A stretch of DNA of 64,000 nucleotides from Alligator mississippiensis (lineage: Eukaryota; Chordata; Crocodylia; Alligatoridae). The position numbers and the translations under genes are program-made. Location of the stretch: contig NC_081831.1 in NCBI RefSeq assembly GCF_030867095.1, forward strand, positions 20,436,001 through 20,500,000, in the 5' to 3' direction. Of the stretch, positions 46,401-56,774 are shown in pieces. Positions within the stretch are counted from its first letter, which is position 1; each line of letters starts with the position of its first letter. The notes beneath the pieces were generated by a model that saw nothing but the letters and a program-made list of their open reading frames with translations, ran no database searches and was not told the origin of the DNA.

Positions 46401-49224
46401 TTCTAAGATATCATTTTATATGTGAATAGCATGGTTAAATGCATATATTATTGTGTGTTTGTTAGATGCATGGCAATTGTATCCACTACAGATTCAGTTC
46501 CTAGCATTCTCTGTTCTCTTCTGACGTGGTAATGTAGCATGGGAAGTACGTTTTGCTATACAAGCTCAGAAATTAAAGGTGGTAATTGTATGTTCTCTGG
46601 AGGATGAGATTTGGGGGAATGGCATGCAGTATTCCCAGTTACTTGAGGGGGAAAGCACAGAAGACACAGTTTTTATTTTGAGGAATTATTTTAAGCTTTA
46701 AAAATGTTTTCAGATCTAGCCTAATGACTGGAGGGGTCAAACGAGGTGTAACAAACCCATGGCTCCTGGAAGAATCTGAGGAAACCAGAGACCTTAGCTT
46801 TGATGATATCAGACAGCAGCAGCAGAGAATCATACAAGGTAGAACCTTTTTTATTTTATATTATATTACATTACAGTTCATATTTTGTCATGTTTTTACA
46901 TTTTTATATAATTTGTAACATTTGTAATATTCTATGTAAATTCACAGGTTGGATTAGATTCACTGTTTGACCTAAGAACCCTTGGCCTTGTAGCTCAGTG
47001 TGATATTTTTGGTCTCTCACTCAAAGAATTAGCTATTCTGTGGTAAAAAATGTTCTCCCATTGGCCTTACTATTCACCTACTTCTGCTTTCCTTTGTTTG
47101 CAAAAGCATCACATTCTTAAGTTTATTGTGGACAAAGTATCACTTGACAGTATTCTTTTAAAGCAGCCTACTCAAATTCTTCTAACTTGTTCACCCCAGA
47201 CAAGGAATATTTTGCACATCGGTTTTTTTCATCCTGGTAGATGGCAACTAGATCTTGTGTCTTGGTGTGCCAGGTTTGCAAGACTTCTGTGAAGATGTAC
47301 ATTGGGTCTCTTGGGCTATAATGGTCACACAAAGTAGCATAAAATATTTTTATACCTACAGCCAGTATAGTTGAGAGTGTGCAGGACAGAACAAGTAGTA
47401 TTATCAGCTTGGGCCTTGTACAGACATTCAGTTGCTCCTGGAAGAGTCTGCTCAGGCCCACCCCCGAGCAACACAGTGTCAGTCCTGCAAACTTTCCACT
47501 TTTCAGGGCCTCAACATTTAGTGTCTGTACATGTGGCTCTAGGTAAGTTGGGTTTTTTTTTTCCTACCATGAGAAAAAATCTGGGAGAATTCTCCCAAGT
47601 TATTTTAATGTACATATGCATCCTCTGTCAGCTGTGCAGTGAGTATCCATTGGATGCAGATTGATTTGTCCTCGAATTGCAAGGCATATCAGGATATGCC
47701 TAGCTTTAAGGAAGTCAGTATTTCTTGACTTCAACAGGGGCCACTACTAATAGTGTTTACTTAAGTGGAAATACTGAAATACAGCTTGATACATATTATA
47801 GACTTTGGTTGAGTTAGGATCTTATGATGTACATAAGAATTAATTTATGGTTACAAAATCTGATGTATTCCTTGAGGCTGGATTATTAGTAGGGCCTTTA
47901 TGGAGTTAACCTAGCCCCTTTATTTCTTTTGGTAGTAAGTGCCTAACTCCCTTTATTTCCTTTTTACCCCAGTCTGAATGCATTAGATTGTAAATGAGGT
48001 AATACTGCACATAATTAAATGTTTAGAGATGTTGAGGATGATCAAATTAAATAAATCTCTAGATAATCAAGTATCATTTAATCTGTATGTGAACTGATGT
48101 TTGGATCTGTAGGTCAAGAGAACGGCATTAGCTTTATTTTGACTGTTCAGGAGTCAGCTTCAAACACTGCTAACATATGGTGCATATCAAATTTATCCCT
48201 GTGTGTATATATTCATGTATGTAGGTTTGAAGGCTGCAGAGATTATTTGGCAGGTAAGGTGGGGGACATTCAGCCCTGAACAAAGCAAACAGACTCTGGT
48301 TGTACAGATCAACCTTTGACCTTTAATTCTTGGGCTGTAGCTAAGAAGTATCTGGCTCTTCAAGCAGCCTGGCATTATGCAATGTTTTTGCTGTTCAGCA
48401 AGTGGCAAACCACAGCAGTTCTTGTATTCAGAACCCCTGAATTCTGCTTGTGGGAGTCCTGAGCAGGAAGAGCAGCGCGTTACAGTTGAAGTGCATTTGC
48501 AAGGCTGAATGTTATTCACAAACTGGAATAACAGTGTGTGTTGCAGGTTCAGACTTGGGAGTGCTAACAGAGCCATGCAAGGGAACTTTTAAATTGTGGC
48601 TGCTTTCTCTATATGTGGTTCTGCCAATGTTCTCAGATTCTCTCTTCCATGCACGCTATAGCCTCTCACAGCTTAAACTATTTGAATTCCTCAGTGCTTG
48701 CATCACCTGTTTGTCTTTCAGTCATGTTAAAAGCTCTTTGGAAAATTTAAAAAGGCTAATCAGAGGCCTTGTGTGTGCGCCAGAAAATCCATTGCATTTA
48801 TGATGGAGTAATAGCTATATATTCAATTCCTGGAGTTTTGGGATCTTTGGCTGAATGTCCCAACTGGAGCAGACAAATTAATTACCTATTATGCACATTA
48901 TTTTTTATTATAATATAAAAGTGCTATTGCTGTAAGAATTAAATTTCATGTCATTCATGTTTCTCTCTCTTTCTTAATGTATTTTAACTCTTTCAACACA
49001 AGCCAGATCTTTCTTTTTACTTGTCTTCTGGCATGTTTAAAACTCTATGTATTAGTTTGCATCCGTTTGGGATGCCATTTGCCATGTCAACAACGAATGC
49101 TCATTTATTTTGTTTCCTCTTTTCTATGCAGAGCAAGATGCTGGGCTCGATACGCTCTCCTCAGTCTTATCCCGGCAAAAACAAATGGGGCACCAAATTG
49201 GTAATGAACTGGATGAACAGAATG
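19074..49224 (+). CDS. STX8: syntaxin 8, exons 1-6 (gene continues past the window)
   Basis: STX8 is the Qc-SNARE of the late endosomal complex with STX7, VTI1B and VAMP8; it is tail-anchored in endosome membranes. The coding sequence joins 19074-19090, 21483-21582, 30133-30227, 32329-32439, 46714-46838 and 49132-49224 (541 nt). It encodes residues 1-180 and the first base of codon 181, with no indel relative to human STX8 as I know it (236 residues). Residues 1 to about 110 form the N-terminal helical domain, and the SNARE motif begins near 145. The central Qc glutamine is Q179 in ELDEQN. The second half of the SNARE motif and the transmembrane anchor are on exons beyond 64000. All introns are GT-AG, with no frameshift or internal stop, so the gene looks functional. 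Confidence 0.95.
19545..19770. mobile_element. small terminal-inverted-repeat element (MITE-like)
   Basis: The left end CAGGCGACCCCCACTTAACGC and the reverse complement of the right end GGCAACCCCCACTTAGTGC form an inverted repeat of about 20 bp. The inside is AT-rich with repeated 'aacgctgttt' words and no transposase coding. Ends of the CAG-CGACCCCCACTTA type recall Tigger/pogo-like elements, but the class is not certain. Confidence 0.6.
19790..19971. mobile_element. hAT-like MITE
   Basis: AGAGGTTCCCAAACTGG at the left (from 19791) and the reverse complement of the right end CAGAGGTTCCCAAACTTG give inverted ends of about 16 bp. Flanking CTGGATAG (left) and CTGGAGAG (right) may be an 8-bp target duplication with one mismatch, but it overlaps the inverted repeat, so this is tentative. 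Confidence 0.6.
21483..21582 (+). CDS. STX8: STX8 exon 2
   Basis: 100 nt between 'TTTTTTACTTTTAG' and 'TCATCAAAG|GTACC'. It completes W6 and encodes [20 protein letters not shown] and [13 protein letters not shown], residues 6-39. Human STX8 has [20 protein letters not shown] in the same place. This is the first helix of the N-terminal domain. The exon ends in phase 0. Confidence 0.97.
24695..25414 (-). mobile_element. CR1 LINE 3' fragment
   Basis: On the minus strand it encodes [20 protein letters not shown] (near 25380), [40 protein letters not shown] and [20 protein letters not shown], then the 3' UTR with 'gatgatctgttt' read in reverse. This is the C-terminal reverse transcriptase of CR1. 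Its 5' end abuts the 3' end of the next copy, which appears to have inserted into it. Frames are broken. Confidence 0.9.
25416..26628 (-). mobile_element. CR1 LINE 3' fragment, interrupted
   Basis: The 3' terminus at 25416-25435 contains two copies of the 8-mer TTTCATAG, the characteristic CR1 end in reverse. It encodes [20 protein letters not shown] and [16 protein letters not shown]. The copy is split by an opposite-strand CR1 tail at 25955-26092 and resumes with 'ccagtgttgcatagaggggg'. It stops at about 26628, where the sequence jumps back to an upstream part of the reverse transcriptase, marking a third copy. Confidence 0.88.
25955..26092 (+). mobile_element. CR1 3' tail inserted inside an opposite-strand CR1
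   Basis: The words 'cttcaagaggaggttagata', 'gggtcggacttgatgatcta' and 'ttgaggtcccttccgaccct', ending 'atctatgaatctatga', are a plus-strand CR1 tail with its 8-mer terminus. The host copy reads 'cagctgcggcc' on the left and 'ccagtgttgcatagagggg' on the right, contiguous in other CR1s. No clear target duplication is seen, as usual for CR1. Confidence 0.88.
26629..27360 (-). mobile_element. CR1 LINE reverse transcriptase fragment
   Basis: On the minus strand it encodes [51 protein letters not shown], then [20 protein letters not shown] and [20 protein letters not shown] with the catalytic FADD. These are the central reverse transcriptase blocks. It overlaps in content with the previous copy, so it is a separate insertion or a duplication. 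It is inactive through frameshifts. Confidence 0.9.
28293..28410. mobile_element. probable hAT-like MITE
   Basis: The right end, read in reverse, is CAGTGATTCTCAACCAGGGG, a very typical hAT terminus. The left end 'TTGTGATTCATGTTTGCAC' is a poor match to it. Flanking GTTTA on both sides may be what remains of an 8-bp duplication. Edges are uncertain. Confidence 0.45.
30133..30227 (+). CDS. STX8: STX8 exon 3
   Basis: 95 nt between 'TTTTTCTTCCTTCAG' and 'CACCAAAT|GTATCC'. It encodes [20 protein letters not shown] and [11 protein letters not shown] plus two bases of I71 (residues 40-70). Human has [20 protein letters not shown] in the same place. It is the second helix of the N-terminal domain. 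The frame is open on past the donor for some 65 codons, but that continuation is intronic and unlike STX8. Confidence 0.97.
30228..32328 (+). other. STX8: STX8 intron 3
   Basis: GT-AG, 2,101 bp. It contains a pyrimidine-rich run at about 30322-30386. No repeat family or other exon is recognised. The acceptor before exon 4 ('ccatatggctccag') has a weak pyrimidine tract. Confidence 0.75.
32329..32439 (+). CDS. STX8: STX8 exon 4
   Basis: 111 nt between 'TATGGCTCCAG' and 'GTGATAAG|GTAGG'. It completes I71 and encodes [36 protein letters not shown] and two bases of R108. Human has [20 protein letters not shown] here. It is the third helix of the N-terminal domain and the start of the linker. The linker part ([13 protein letters not shown]) is the least conserved piece of the six exons. 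Confidence 0.96.
34400..35023. mobile_element. possible terminal-inverted-repeat element
   Basis: The left end GGTGGATTCAGAGGGGGTGCAGC and the reverse complement of the right end GGTGGATCCATGATTGCAGT...GGGGTGCAGCC share GGTGGAT-CA and GGGGTGCAGC. The interior is GC-rich with no transposase coding. I found no target duplication. Confidence 0.45.
38027..38200 (+). mobile_element. retro-insertion with intact hammerhead-like hairpin and 10-bp duplication
   Basis: GAGTAGATAC at 38027-38036 is repeated exactly at 38191-38200. The 154 bp between carry CTGACGA (38088-38094), AGGGTTTTTGAACCC, GAAA (38110-38113) and GCTTGC, then 'TTGGGTTGGTCTAATAAAAG' and 'ATATCAAATTCACCCAAGGA', ending 'ACCTTGTCT'. 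It is the least decayed hairpin of the family in this window and is in plus orientation. It has no coding capacity. Assignment to Penelope-related non-autonomous elements is an inference from the hairpin. Confidence 0.8.
38201..39745 (+). mobile_element. CR1-type LINE with internal deletion and long 3' UTR
   Basis: At about 38245-38370 the frame reads [10 protein letters not shown] and [20 protein letters not shown], part of the endonuclease domain. It then jumps to [20 protein letters not shown] (FVDD in place of the catalytic FADD) and [20 protein letters not shown] sequence. Later it reads [20 protein letters not shown] and [20 protein letters not shown]. The first half of the reverse transcriptase is deleted. 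A 3' UTR of about 550 bp ends 'ggttggattagatgaccttg', 'gaggtcccttcc', 'tatgatttta'. A G tract lies at 39463-39480. Confidence 0.85.
40143..42215 (-). mobile_element. CR1 LINE, longest copy (reverse transcriptase), inactive
   Basis: On the minus strand it encodes, in order, [20 protein letters not shown] (near 41940), [94 protein letters not shown] and [20 protein letters not shown]. This covers nearly the whole reverse transcriptase. The catalytic FADD motif reads FEDE, and several frameshifts split the frame, so it is dead. The endonuclease and ORF1 are missing. The 3' end at 40143 has the 'ttcatagattgttagggact' form of the CR1 terminus. Confidence 0.92.
44950..45264. mobile_element. hAT-like non-autonomous element with perfect 8-bp duplication
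   Basis: GATTTAGA at 44950-44957 is repeated exactly at 45257-45264. The 299 bp between begin ACAGAACTGTCCAACTGG and, read in reverse from the other end, AGGAAAGTTCAACAACTC, an imperfect inverted repeat. The inside is GC-rich and shares 'gcagcatgtggcctgtgc' with the element at 15590-16031. There is no transposase. The 8-bp duplication is the hallmark of hAT transposition. Confidence 0.85.
46714..46838 (+). CDS. STX8: STX8 exon 5
   Basis: 125 nt between 'AAATGTTTTCAG' and 'CATACAAG|GTAGAA'. It completes R108 and encodes [40 protein letters not shown] and Q149, plus one base of E150. Human has SSLMSEEAKRGAPNPWLFEE. The NPW-EE motif and the RQQQQ-IIQ run at the start of the SNARE helix are conserved. 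Confidence 0.97.
46839..49131 (+). other. STX8: STX8 intron 5
   Basis: GT-AG, 2,293 bp. No repeat family or additional exon is recognised. It ends in a good pyrimidine tract ('tttgtttcctcttttctatgcag'). Confidence 0.75.
49132..49224 (+). CDS. STX8: STX8 exon 6 (first half of the SNARE motif)
   Basis: 93 nt between 'TTTTCTATGCAG' and 'CAGAATG|GTAAGA'. It completes E150 and encodes [30 protein letters not shown] and the first base of codon 181. Human has QDAGLDALSSIISRQKQMGQ and [11 protein letters not shown]179 is the central-layer glutamine of the Qc-SNARE helix. The exon therefore ends one residue after the ionic layer, and the C-terminal half of the helix must come from an exon outside the window. 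Confidence 0.97.
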
Positions 49225-52063
49225 GTAAGAATAGTAAAAGGTGGTAACAGAAACCTATGCATTTTGTAGCTTATCAGGTTTACCGTAAACCTCAGTGAAA
49301 ATACACAGTATGTTGCTTCTGTTCAGAAAGTATCAAGACAATTCTTGTGAGGGGTTATATCACTTATTGAATTAGCTGATTTACTTTCCCGTTTCTAAAC
49401 AAGGTACAGAATCTGAACCTGAATATATTTTCCTCACATGGTCCCTCAAAGAGAAATAGATGTATAGGTTTTGTGTAAAGTGGTTGTCTCAGCTTGGGTA
49501 GTTAAAAAGCAGCATCTCCCTGGATTTTAGAACTATATTTTAGTAATGCAACTTCTAGTCTGTAGCCTTCTTTTTGGTCTTACATACATTTGCGTTCTCC
49601 TGCTCTTGCTGTCATGAAAAACTAGTGTCTTTAAATATTTAATGGCAGTGTCTGTGAGCAGTGATTAAAGGATAGGCATTATATTGCCTTCACTACAAGT
49701 TATATAGCTGTTCAGTATTTCATGAAATTGGATGTAGGATGAAATTAAGTGGAGCATAGGGACCTGAAAATCCATCTTTAGGCTGAATTTGTATTTAAAT
49801 GGTGAATTTGAGAAGCGCTGATGTTAAATATGCTGTATTAGTCACTTAATTGATCAAATGACATAAACTAAGCCCCTGAGAGGAGATCCTCTAGTTTTTC
49901 TGACCTTCCTCATTTCTCACAATATAGTAACAGCTGAATTAGAACTTTGAAATCTTGCCAATTTTCTCCCTTGCATAAAGATTTGATCCATATGGTGTGT
50001 CCTTGGATAGTATTATACTTAACCACTGAGAAGGCAAAGACCCCTTCCCTTGCCAATAAATGATGTGCTTAAATCTACCTCCTCCCTGAACCAAATTTCT
50101 ATTCCTTTATTTTGTTAGATGTGTATTGAAGGGGTACTTCCTATTAATGTTTGGACAACATAAATTAGCATGGAATAACTCCATTCCGACTCTGAGTAGG
50201 TTGAAATCATAGCTTTCCCATGTTTGTCTTGTGTTTGTTCCGACTGACTCAGGGATGTGCATCAGATGCTTTGAATGTGTTTTTGTTTACTGATTTGCCA
50301 TGTTTGGAAATTGCTGGATGCAACTGGGAAATATTAGAGAAAGATGCTCATTTGAATTGAGTCACTTCTGCCTCATCTAGATTAAAGACTTTTTAAATTT
50401 AAATTTCTTAATATTAAAAAAAAAATTAAGCATTTTGAAAATCTCCATTTTACTGCTATTTTTTCTCCTCAAATAACAGAAAGGAGAAATTAGTTTATCA
50501 GTTTTGTTTGGTACATCAGTCTGTCATAATCAGGAGCATGTTCTATATCCTGCATCCATTTGCTCTACAAGTGGAAGTGGCTCCAGTTTCATCTCTGTCT
50601 GTGCTTCTCTCAGCGCTGCTTTGGGGCTCTGTTTTGTAGATATCAAGAATTTAACTACAAACAAAAGCTCTTTGTAAACAGTGAAGCTTGAATTTGCCTC
50701 TGAAATAATCAACTTACTAAGTCTGTTTTAAAGATTGGAAAACTGAGGCATGGTTTGGTTTCCCTTGGCTAGGTTTCCAATTAGTAACATGACCAGGAGT
50801 AGACCTCCAGGGCCCCAACTACCCGTTCTTCTTCTAGCTAGTAGAGAATATTTTTCTAAAGCTGACAACATTTCTCAAGCATTTAAAGTGATAAAGGTAG
50901 ATGATTACTTTGTTGTATCTGCTCTCCCAGATCATCTCAGACCAGATTCTGTCTGAAATTGAAATGGTGAAACTGCCTCTGTTCATTACTATCCTCAACT
51001 CATAACGATAATATTTCATAGTTATGTTGAATACTTCATGCCTAGATTTCAAAGCAGTTTGTAAAAGTGGGGAAATAACTTGATCTGACAGATAGGGACA
51101 CTAAGGCAAGGTCCAAATGATTAATTTCTCTCTCCCACATAGTAAAATGGGTTTTTAAGCTTTATTTTCTGTCTTAGGCTCTCTCATAGAATGGGGCACA
51201 GTGACCATTGTCCACTTCATGCCACTGGCACACTGGAAAAGCTGAAATCCCTTTCAGTATTTTCCAGTAGCATTTTATGCATTTTATTTTGTTCCTGATG
51301 TGTAACTTTCAGCAATCTTTTCTGAGGCACTTTGCCAATATTTGGTCACTGTTATACTGCCAGCATTGATGAACATAATTTCTCTCTAATTTCCACTCTA
51401 TTGGGAATCACTTTCCTTCTTAAGGCTGAGTGGTGATGGCATCATGCAGACTGTGAGAAGGTAGGGGAAGTTCACCTTCCTTAAATGCTTCATCAATATT
51501 TTTATGGGAGTCAAAATTTCCATCAAACTGTGATTCTATGGGAAGCTTGTTTTCCGTTCCACTAACTTACCTTAGGCGTTCCTACTTCTTATAACTAGAC
51601 AGTCTGTTTCTCATTTATAAATTATTTGGAGATGGATATTTTGTGCTGACAAAGCTGAAATATTGCTGTAATATCAGAAACCTTCTAATGTAATCTCACC
51701 TCTGAAAATGACGCTGGCCCACCTCTTTCAGTTTTGTTGCTAAACTGTTTTCTAGGCAACCTATTTTTCAGGCAGAGGGTCTGCTCTTTTCCTGCATCAG
51801 TTCAGATTTTGCTGAGCTAAAGTGTGTGTTCTTTACAGCTTTCTTAGTATTGTTCTACAGGTAATTTTCCTTTAGTGCCAGTAGTTTACCTGTGCAAGAA
51901 GAAGGGATGCAGCCCCAGTGAGAAGTAAAGATATTCCAAACAACTGTTTAATCATGATCAAGGAATACCTCCATACATTTTTGTGCTTGCTCTTAACCAA
52001 AATAACTAAATACCTTTTTTTAGAAAAGTCAACCTTCTTGACTTTTTTTTTTCTTACTTATTC

Positions 52064-52139
52064 CAGTGGTTCTCAAACTTCTTAGACTCAAAGCACTCCT
52101 TCAAAACTTTTCAAAATTTAGTGGCATCCCATTAAAAAA

Positions 52140-52179
<40 letters not shown>

Positions 52180-52809
52180 ATATACATATACATGTATATA
52201 TATTATGAATATTAAAATATAAGCACTGTAATAATGTTATTAGTTATTAATTGATTGATTGATTTTTATCATAATTGTATTTACTTCACGCCACTGCAGC
52301 CAGGTAGAAATGCACTGTGTACCTCCTGCACAACCAGATCAGGAAGTGGCTGTGGCAGGAGCACTTGCTTTTGTTAAAGCCATTCCCAGTCCAGCCCTGC
52401 ACAGCATGTCTCAGAAACAGAGGCATGCGGGACAGGTGGAACTGCCCCATGCACCTCTTCTCAGGAGGCACATTGGGAGCTGCACTGAGAAGTGACTGCA
52501 TCAGAAAGTGTTTCTGCTGTAGCTTTTCCTGGTTTGGCTTCATCATGACTCTTGAAAATGGAGGTGCGCAGTTCTACCCTGTCATTGTGGAAGTCTGAAG
52601 ATGAATGCTGCAGCCACCAGATAAAACTGCCCTGCAAGCCTCTGTTTTCAGGAGGCATGTTGAAGCTGAACCAGGAAGGGCTGTAACAGAAATTGTGGTG
52701 CCTGCCTGTGTAACGTAATGTGGGCAGGTGCACTGTCTGCTGCAGCCATTTCTCAGTTCAGCTCTGTGCCACCTGAAGGTTCTCGTGGCACCCCGGTTTA
52801 CAACCAGTG
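52064..52809. mobile_element. hAT-like non-autonomous element
   Basis: The left end is CAGTGGTTCTCAAACTTC; the right end in reverse is CACTGGTTGTAAACCGGGGT. These are imperfect hAT-type inverted termini. Flanks ACTTATTC and ACTTGGTT share four or five of eight bases, so the duplication is eroded. The interior has a (TG)n run (52144-52175) and no transposase frame. Confidence 0.6.
52144..52175. repeat. (TG)n microsatellite
   Basis: About 16 uninterrupted TG units, followed by TATG/TATA variants to about 52202. It lies inside the hAT-like element. Confidence 0.95.
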
Positions 52810-54576
52810 ACTTGGTTAGTATCACCCACCCCTGAGTAAGAAGTTGCAGACGGTGATGTATCCAGGATTCGTATTGTCACATATTGTCTCTATATAAGCA
52901 TGGCACAGCATGGCATGGCACAGAGGTGAGGAAGCAGCAGGGTGGGCTGAGTTTGGCAGGTACCTTGCTCTCCAGATAATTTATCCAGGAAACAGGAAGC
53001 CTGATATAGGTTGGAGGATCCAGTCGAGGCCGGGAGCCCTAGGTTAATCAGGGGCCAACACCAGGAGACATTTCCCTGGCAGGGCCACTCACTTTGCTGT
53101 TCTGCCTTCCTCCGTGAGCTGTGGTGCAGGGCCAAGCTGGTGCTTCATCCCTGAGGTCAGAGGTTCAAGACAGGGTCTTGAAACTCAGTAGCTCTGGCTT
53201 CCTGCAGCCCTGGATGCCTGGGTCCCCTGCAAAGTCCAGACATCCCTGCAGAAATAGTAGCTAGGGCCTAAGATCTCTGAAGCAGTTAAGAATCCCACCC
53301 TTCCCTTTCTCTCCACACTCAGCAGCACATTCCAATTAAATCCGTGAGTCTGGTCCAACAGCCTCTAAACCATCTTGTTTAAAAAAAAACATACAGACAT
53401 ATTTAAAAAAATATATATTTTGTGTGTGTACACAAATATACACATATATGGATGCACATCTATATATTGATATCTACATATAGGGGTTTTTTTAACAAGA
53501 AAGAAGTTTAAAGGCTGTCGGACCAGACTCACTGATTTAATTGAGCATTCTTAAATTTTAATGGGTCTCTTGGGTCATTCCTTACCTATGTTCTCTGGTT
53601 AGTGGCAGTCTAGAAATATGTTGCCTGTGTATTTTCCTGGGGTTGATATGCTTCAAATCTGTTGGCCCTTTCAGTGTGTGCTTATCCTTTTGGGGGATGC
53701 TGCACAGGATGACAAAACAGAAATAAGGTAGTTTTGCTGCTGTTCCACGATCAGTCCAAGTAGTGTGTTAGCAATGGGAGCTGTGTGGCATGACCAGTGA
53801 AGGTTTCCTGATCATTAGTTCCGTTTTTAGGCCTTGGAAAACTTTCTGCAGATACTCTTTTCATTTGTGATGGGGGGGGAAAATAAAGCAGGGGAATACC
53901 GCAAATGGCTCCTGGCCCTTTTGATGAAGCAGTCAAATCTAGTGCAATAATTCTGAGGTAATGCTTTCAGGAACTCTGAATACTGTTTATTTTACCCTCA
54001 TAGAGATGTTGTTTTTCACTGTGGGATATTCGCATGGGAGTAGAGGACTGCTAATGATGGAAGGCAAATATTTAGTGTTTGCAAAATATATAATGTTTGG
54101 CATTTTTACCAAATTCCTCGTCTTCTGGTGTACGTTATCCAGGATGGATTATTTCACTCCCACCCTTGACAAATGTCAAACATTGAGTTTTCAAATACAT
54201 TTTTAAAAGTGGGCTGAACAGTTGTTTGTCTTTGCTCGTGTTCTTTTATTAGTTAGGAGACTCTCCTAAAATGTCCTAGAAGTGTGCGTGTGTTTGTTCT
54301 TCTCTGAAGTAACTGATCTGTCTTTCTGACCTTAATTTAACACTTGGAGAACATCTCTAAGTGTTTTGAAAGATAAGAAATTCTCAGTTAAGTGTCAAAC
54401 TGCTCCAAACCCTCAAAGTTTGGATGTTAGGAAATTCAGAGTTAAGTTTTTTCATAAAACCATGAATTAGCTCCTCCACCATCACCATCTGTGTAACACA
54501 GAAGGCCAGATTCTTCACTACAATAAATACGGTTGCTTCAGTAATGTTAAGCTAGCAGAGAATTACATTTGTTTTT

Positions 54577-54759
54577 CTCTACAATAGCAGTTAGCAATCT
54601 TTTAGGGCTGCAAGCTGGATTGACCCAGTTTGAGTCAGAGGTGGATAGGCAGGCACTTAGGACCCAGCCACTGCCACCGCTTTTCCCAATGGCGGCATGA
54701 GTCAGATCAAGCGCTTCTGCAGGCCCACGGCCCATAGGTGGCTGACACTTGCTCTACAA
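54577..54759. mobile_element. hAT-like MITE with perfect 8-bp duplication
   Basis: CTCTACAA at 54577-54584 recurs at 54752-54759. The 167 bp between start TAGCAGTTAGCAATCTTTTA; the other end in reverse is CAAGTGTCAGCCACCTATGG. The ends resemble the 'cagtggttggcaacc' termini of hAT elements. There is no coding. Confidence 0.75.
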
Positions 54760-56774
54760 TGCAATTCTATGTTTTTGTCAACCTTTCTTTATCAATAGCA
54801 GGGCTAATTTTATAGATGGGACTTGTTCCAGTTGCATAAACCAGAATAGAATCCTATTTTGCCACTGCAGAATCCATGCAGCCCACAGAGCCAAAACGTT
54901 TGAGACTGTGCGTAAGTTAAACCTTGGAGGAATACCTCGGGGTTTCTTATGGGGTATAGGTTGTTCTTTTTCTCTTAGTTCAGATCTAGTTTATTAATCA
55001 ACAAAAGCCATTTGCAGATGTATGCAAATGTAGGCTGCAAGCAATTACAAAGCTCCAAGCACCAGAATTGTTGAATACTAGTTGGCAATCAGAATGTGAG
55101 GATTTATTGGCAATTTAGAACGGAGGGGCAGTTGTTTGCATGTTTGGGGGAGGCAACTTTGGAGGACATCAAGACATTTCCATGTATTGCCTCTGCTGTA
55201 CCCGTTTTCCAGGTAAGTAAGAGTTGACTATCAAGGCTAGACGAGCACTTTGAACTTTAATTAAATCCAGTTAGACAAGCATCTGGAAGCAGTGTGTGTA
55301 CTGGTTGTTGAATTACTTAGGTCCTGCTGTCATGGATCCCATACAAAAATCAAGTTTCCATAGAAACAAGGACTTGACTTAAGTATTACTATGGTTTTAG
55401 AGCCTGCGGTTGGTGTGGTGTGTCATGCAGGGTACATCTATGTTACAAAGGTCTCCTAGTCTGTTACGTAATTACAGGTATTAACACTTCAGCAAGGTCT
55501 AGAGGCCTTAACTAAGATAAGAACTGCATTGTACTCTGTATGTATATATACACAGCCCATAGTAAGGGACAGTCCCCGTTCTATGGCAAAGAGTGAAGGA
55601 AAAAATGTTATGTGGAGTAGAGAGACTGAATTGTCCTAAGTCTCACAAGAAATTGTAGTAAAACTGGGAATTGAACTGAAATCTCTCAAGTCCTAGGGCA
55701 GTATCTTTAACCATAAGCCCATCCTTAGTTTCTGGTACAGATATTTGCCCTCTAACACATTCAGTATCTAAAAATGAAATGCCTTCTTTTCAGAGTTATT
55801 TTACAAGTCTATTACATAATTAATCATAGGGTGGAATATTGAAATGGTTTCACATTACTGTATATTAAGGACATTATGTTATAATACAAACTAATTAGCA
55901 TTGTATATAGAGGATATGTGTGGGTTATGAGTAATAAAGCATTGAGGTTAGGTGTATTACCTCATTGTTAGCATTAGTTTTATAAATAAAAATGATTTAA
56001 CATTAAGTCTTAAATGTTCAGATGCTAATCGTCCTATTTAAACAGTATTTGCTTGGTGTGTTTACAGTGTGATCCCACAAGACACCCTGTTCCTTCCAAG
56101 ATTGGTTGAATTTTGCTAGCTCCCATCCTCACTGTGATTGGGGGGGGGAGTTCACCCCATTTTAGAAAATGCTCTGCATCTTTGCAAATCAAGCACTTTT
56201 AAATGATTGCTTTAGAGAAGCACATGGTTTTAATATTGAAATTTAAGATAACCATCGCTGGAGTAACTGACCTCATGCAATACCACTGGTTTTAACTTAG
56301 ACCCTCCAAGTTTACTGAATAGAGCATAAATTAGTTCAGTTTATTGGGACATCTTTCTATATCTTCATTGCATGCTGTTTAATTAGAACTATCTCTGCAA
56401 GTCTGCAGGGCTTTTTTCCCCCTTCTGAATGATCTAAATAACATGCAGTCACAAATGTATGTTTAGGGAATACCAGAGTCGAGCTTGGACAGCGTTCTTT
56501 TGTACAAGTATTGTGACAGAGACTTTAATTACATGATCAGTTGCTGTTTTCCACAAGATTCACATCTTATTTGATGCATGGAACTGACTTGTTTTGAAGG
56601 CAAATCAGGACTGTGATGAAGGAGGTGGTTGTCTGTAGGACACCTCATCTATTCCTCGTTAGACTTTTCATAAGTGTTAGCTGACTTTATGCCCTCATTT
56701 TTCTGTGTGCCTGACTTGATACCCTGAGATTTAATTGAAGAAGTGCTGAGCACTCACAGTTGCAACTTTAAGTC

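Larger units (their letters stand above)
32440..46713 (+). other. STX8: STX8 intron 4
   Basis: GT-AG, 14,274 bp. 32440-34390 shows nothing named. 34400-35025 is bounded by inverted 'ggtggat(c/t)ca' ends. 35250-35850 is a GC-rich repeat-like segment. 36529-36548 is a T tract. 38027-38200 is a short retro-insertion. 38201-39745 and 40143-42215 are CR1-type LINEs. 43085-43390 may be an hAT-like element (right end 'gttgagcacccctgg'). 44950-45264 is an hAT-like element. 45300-46700 shows only simple repeats (a T run at 46037 and CA repeats at 46349). Confidence 0.8.
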
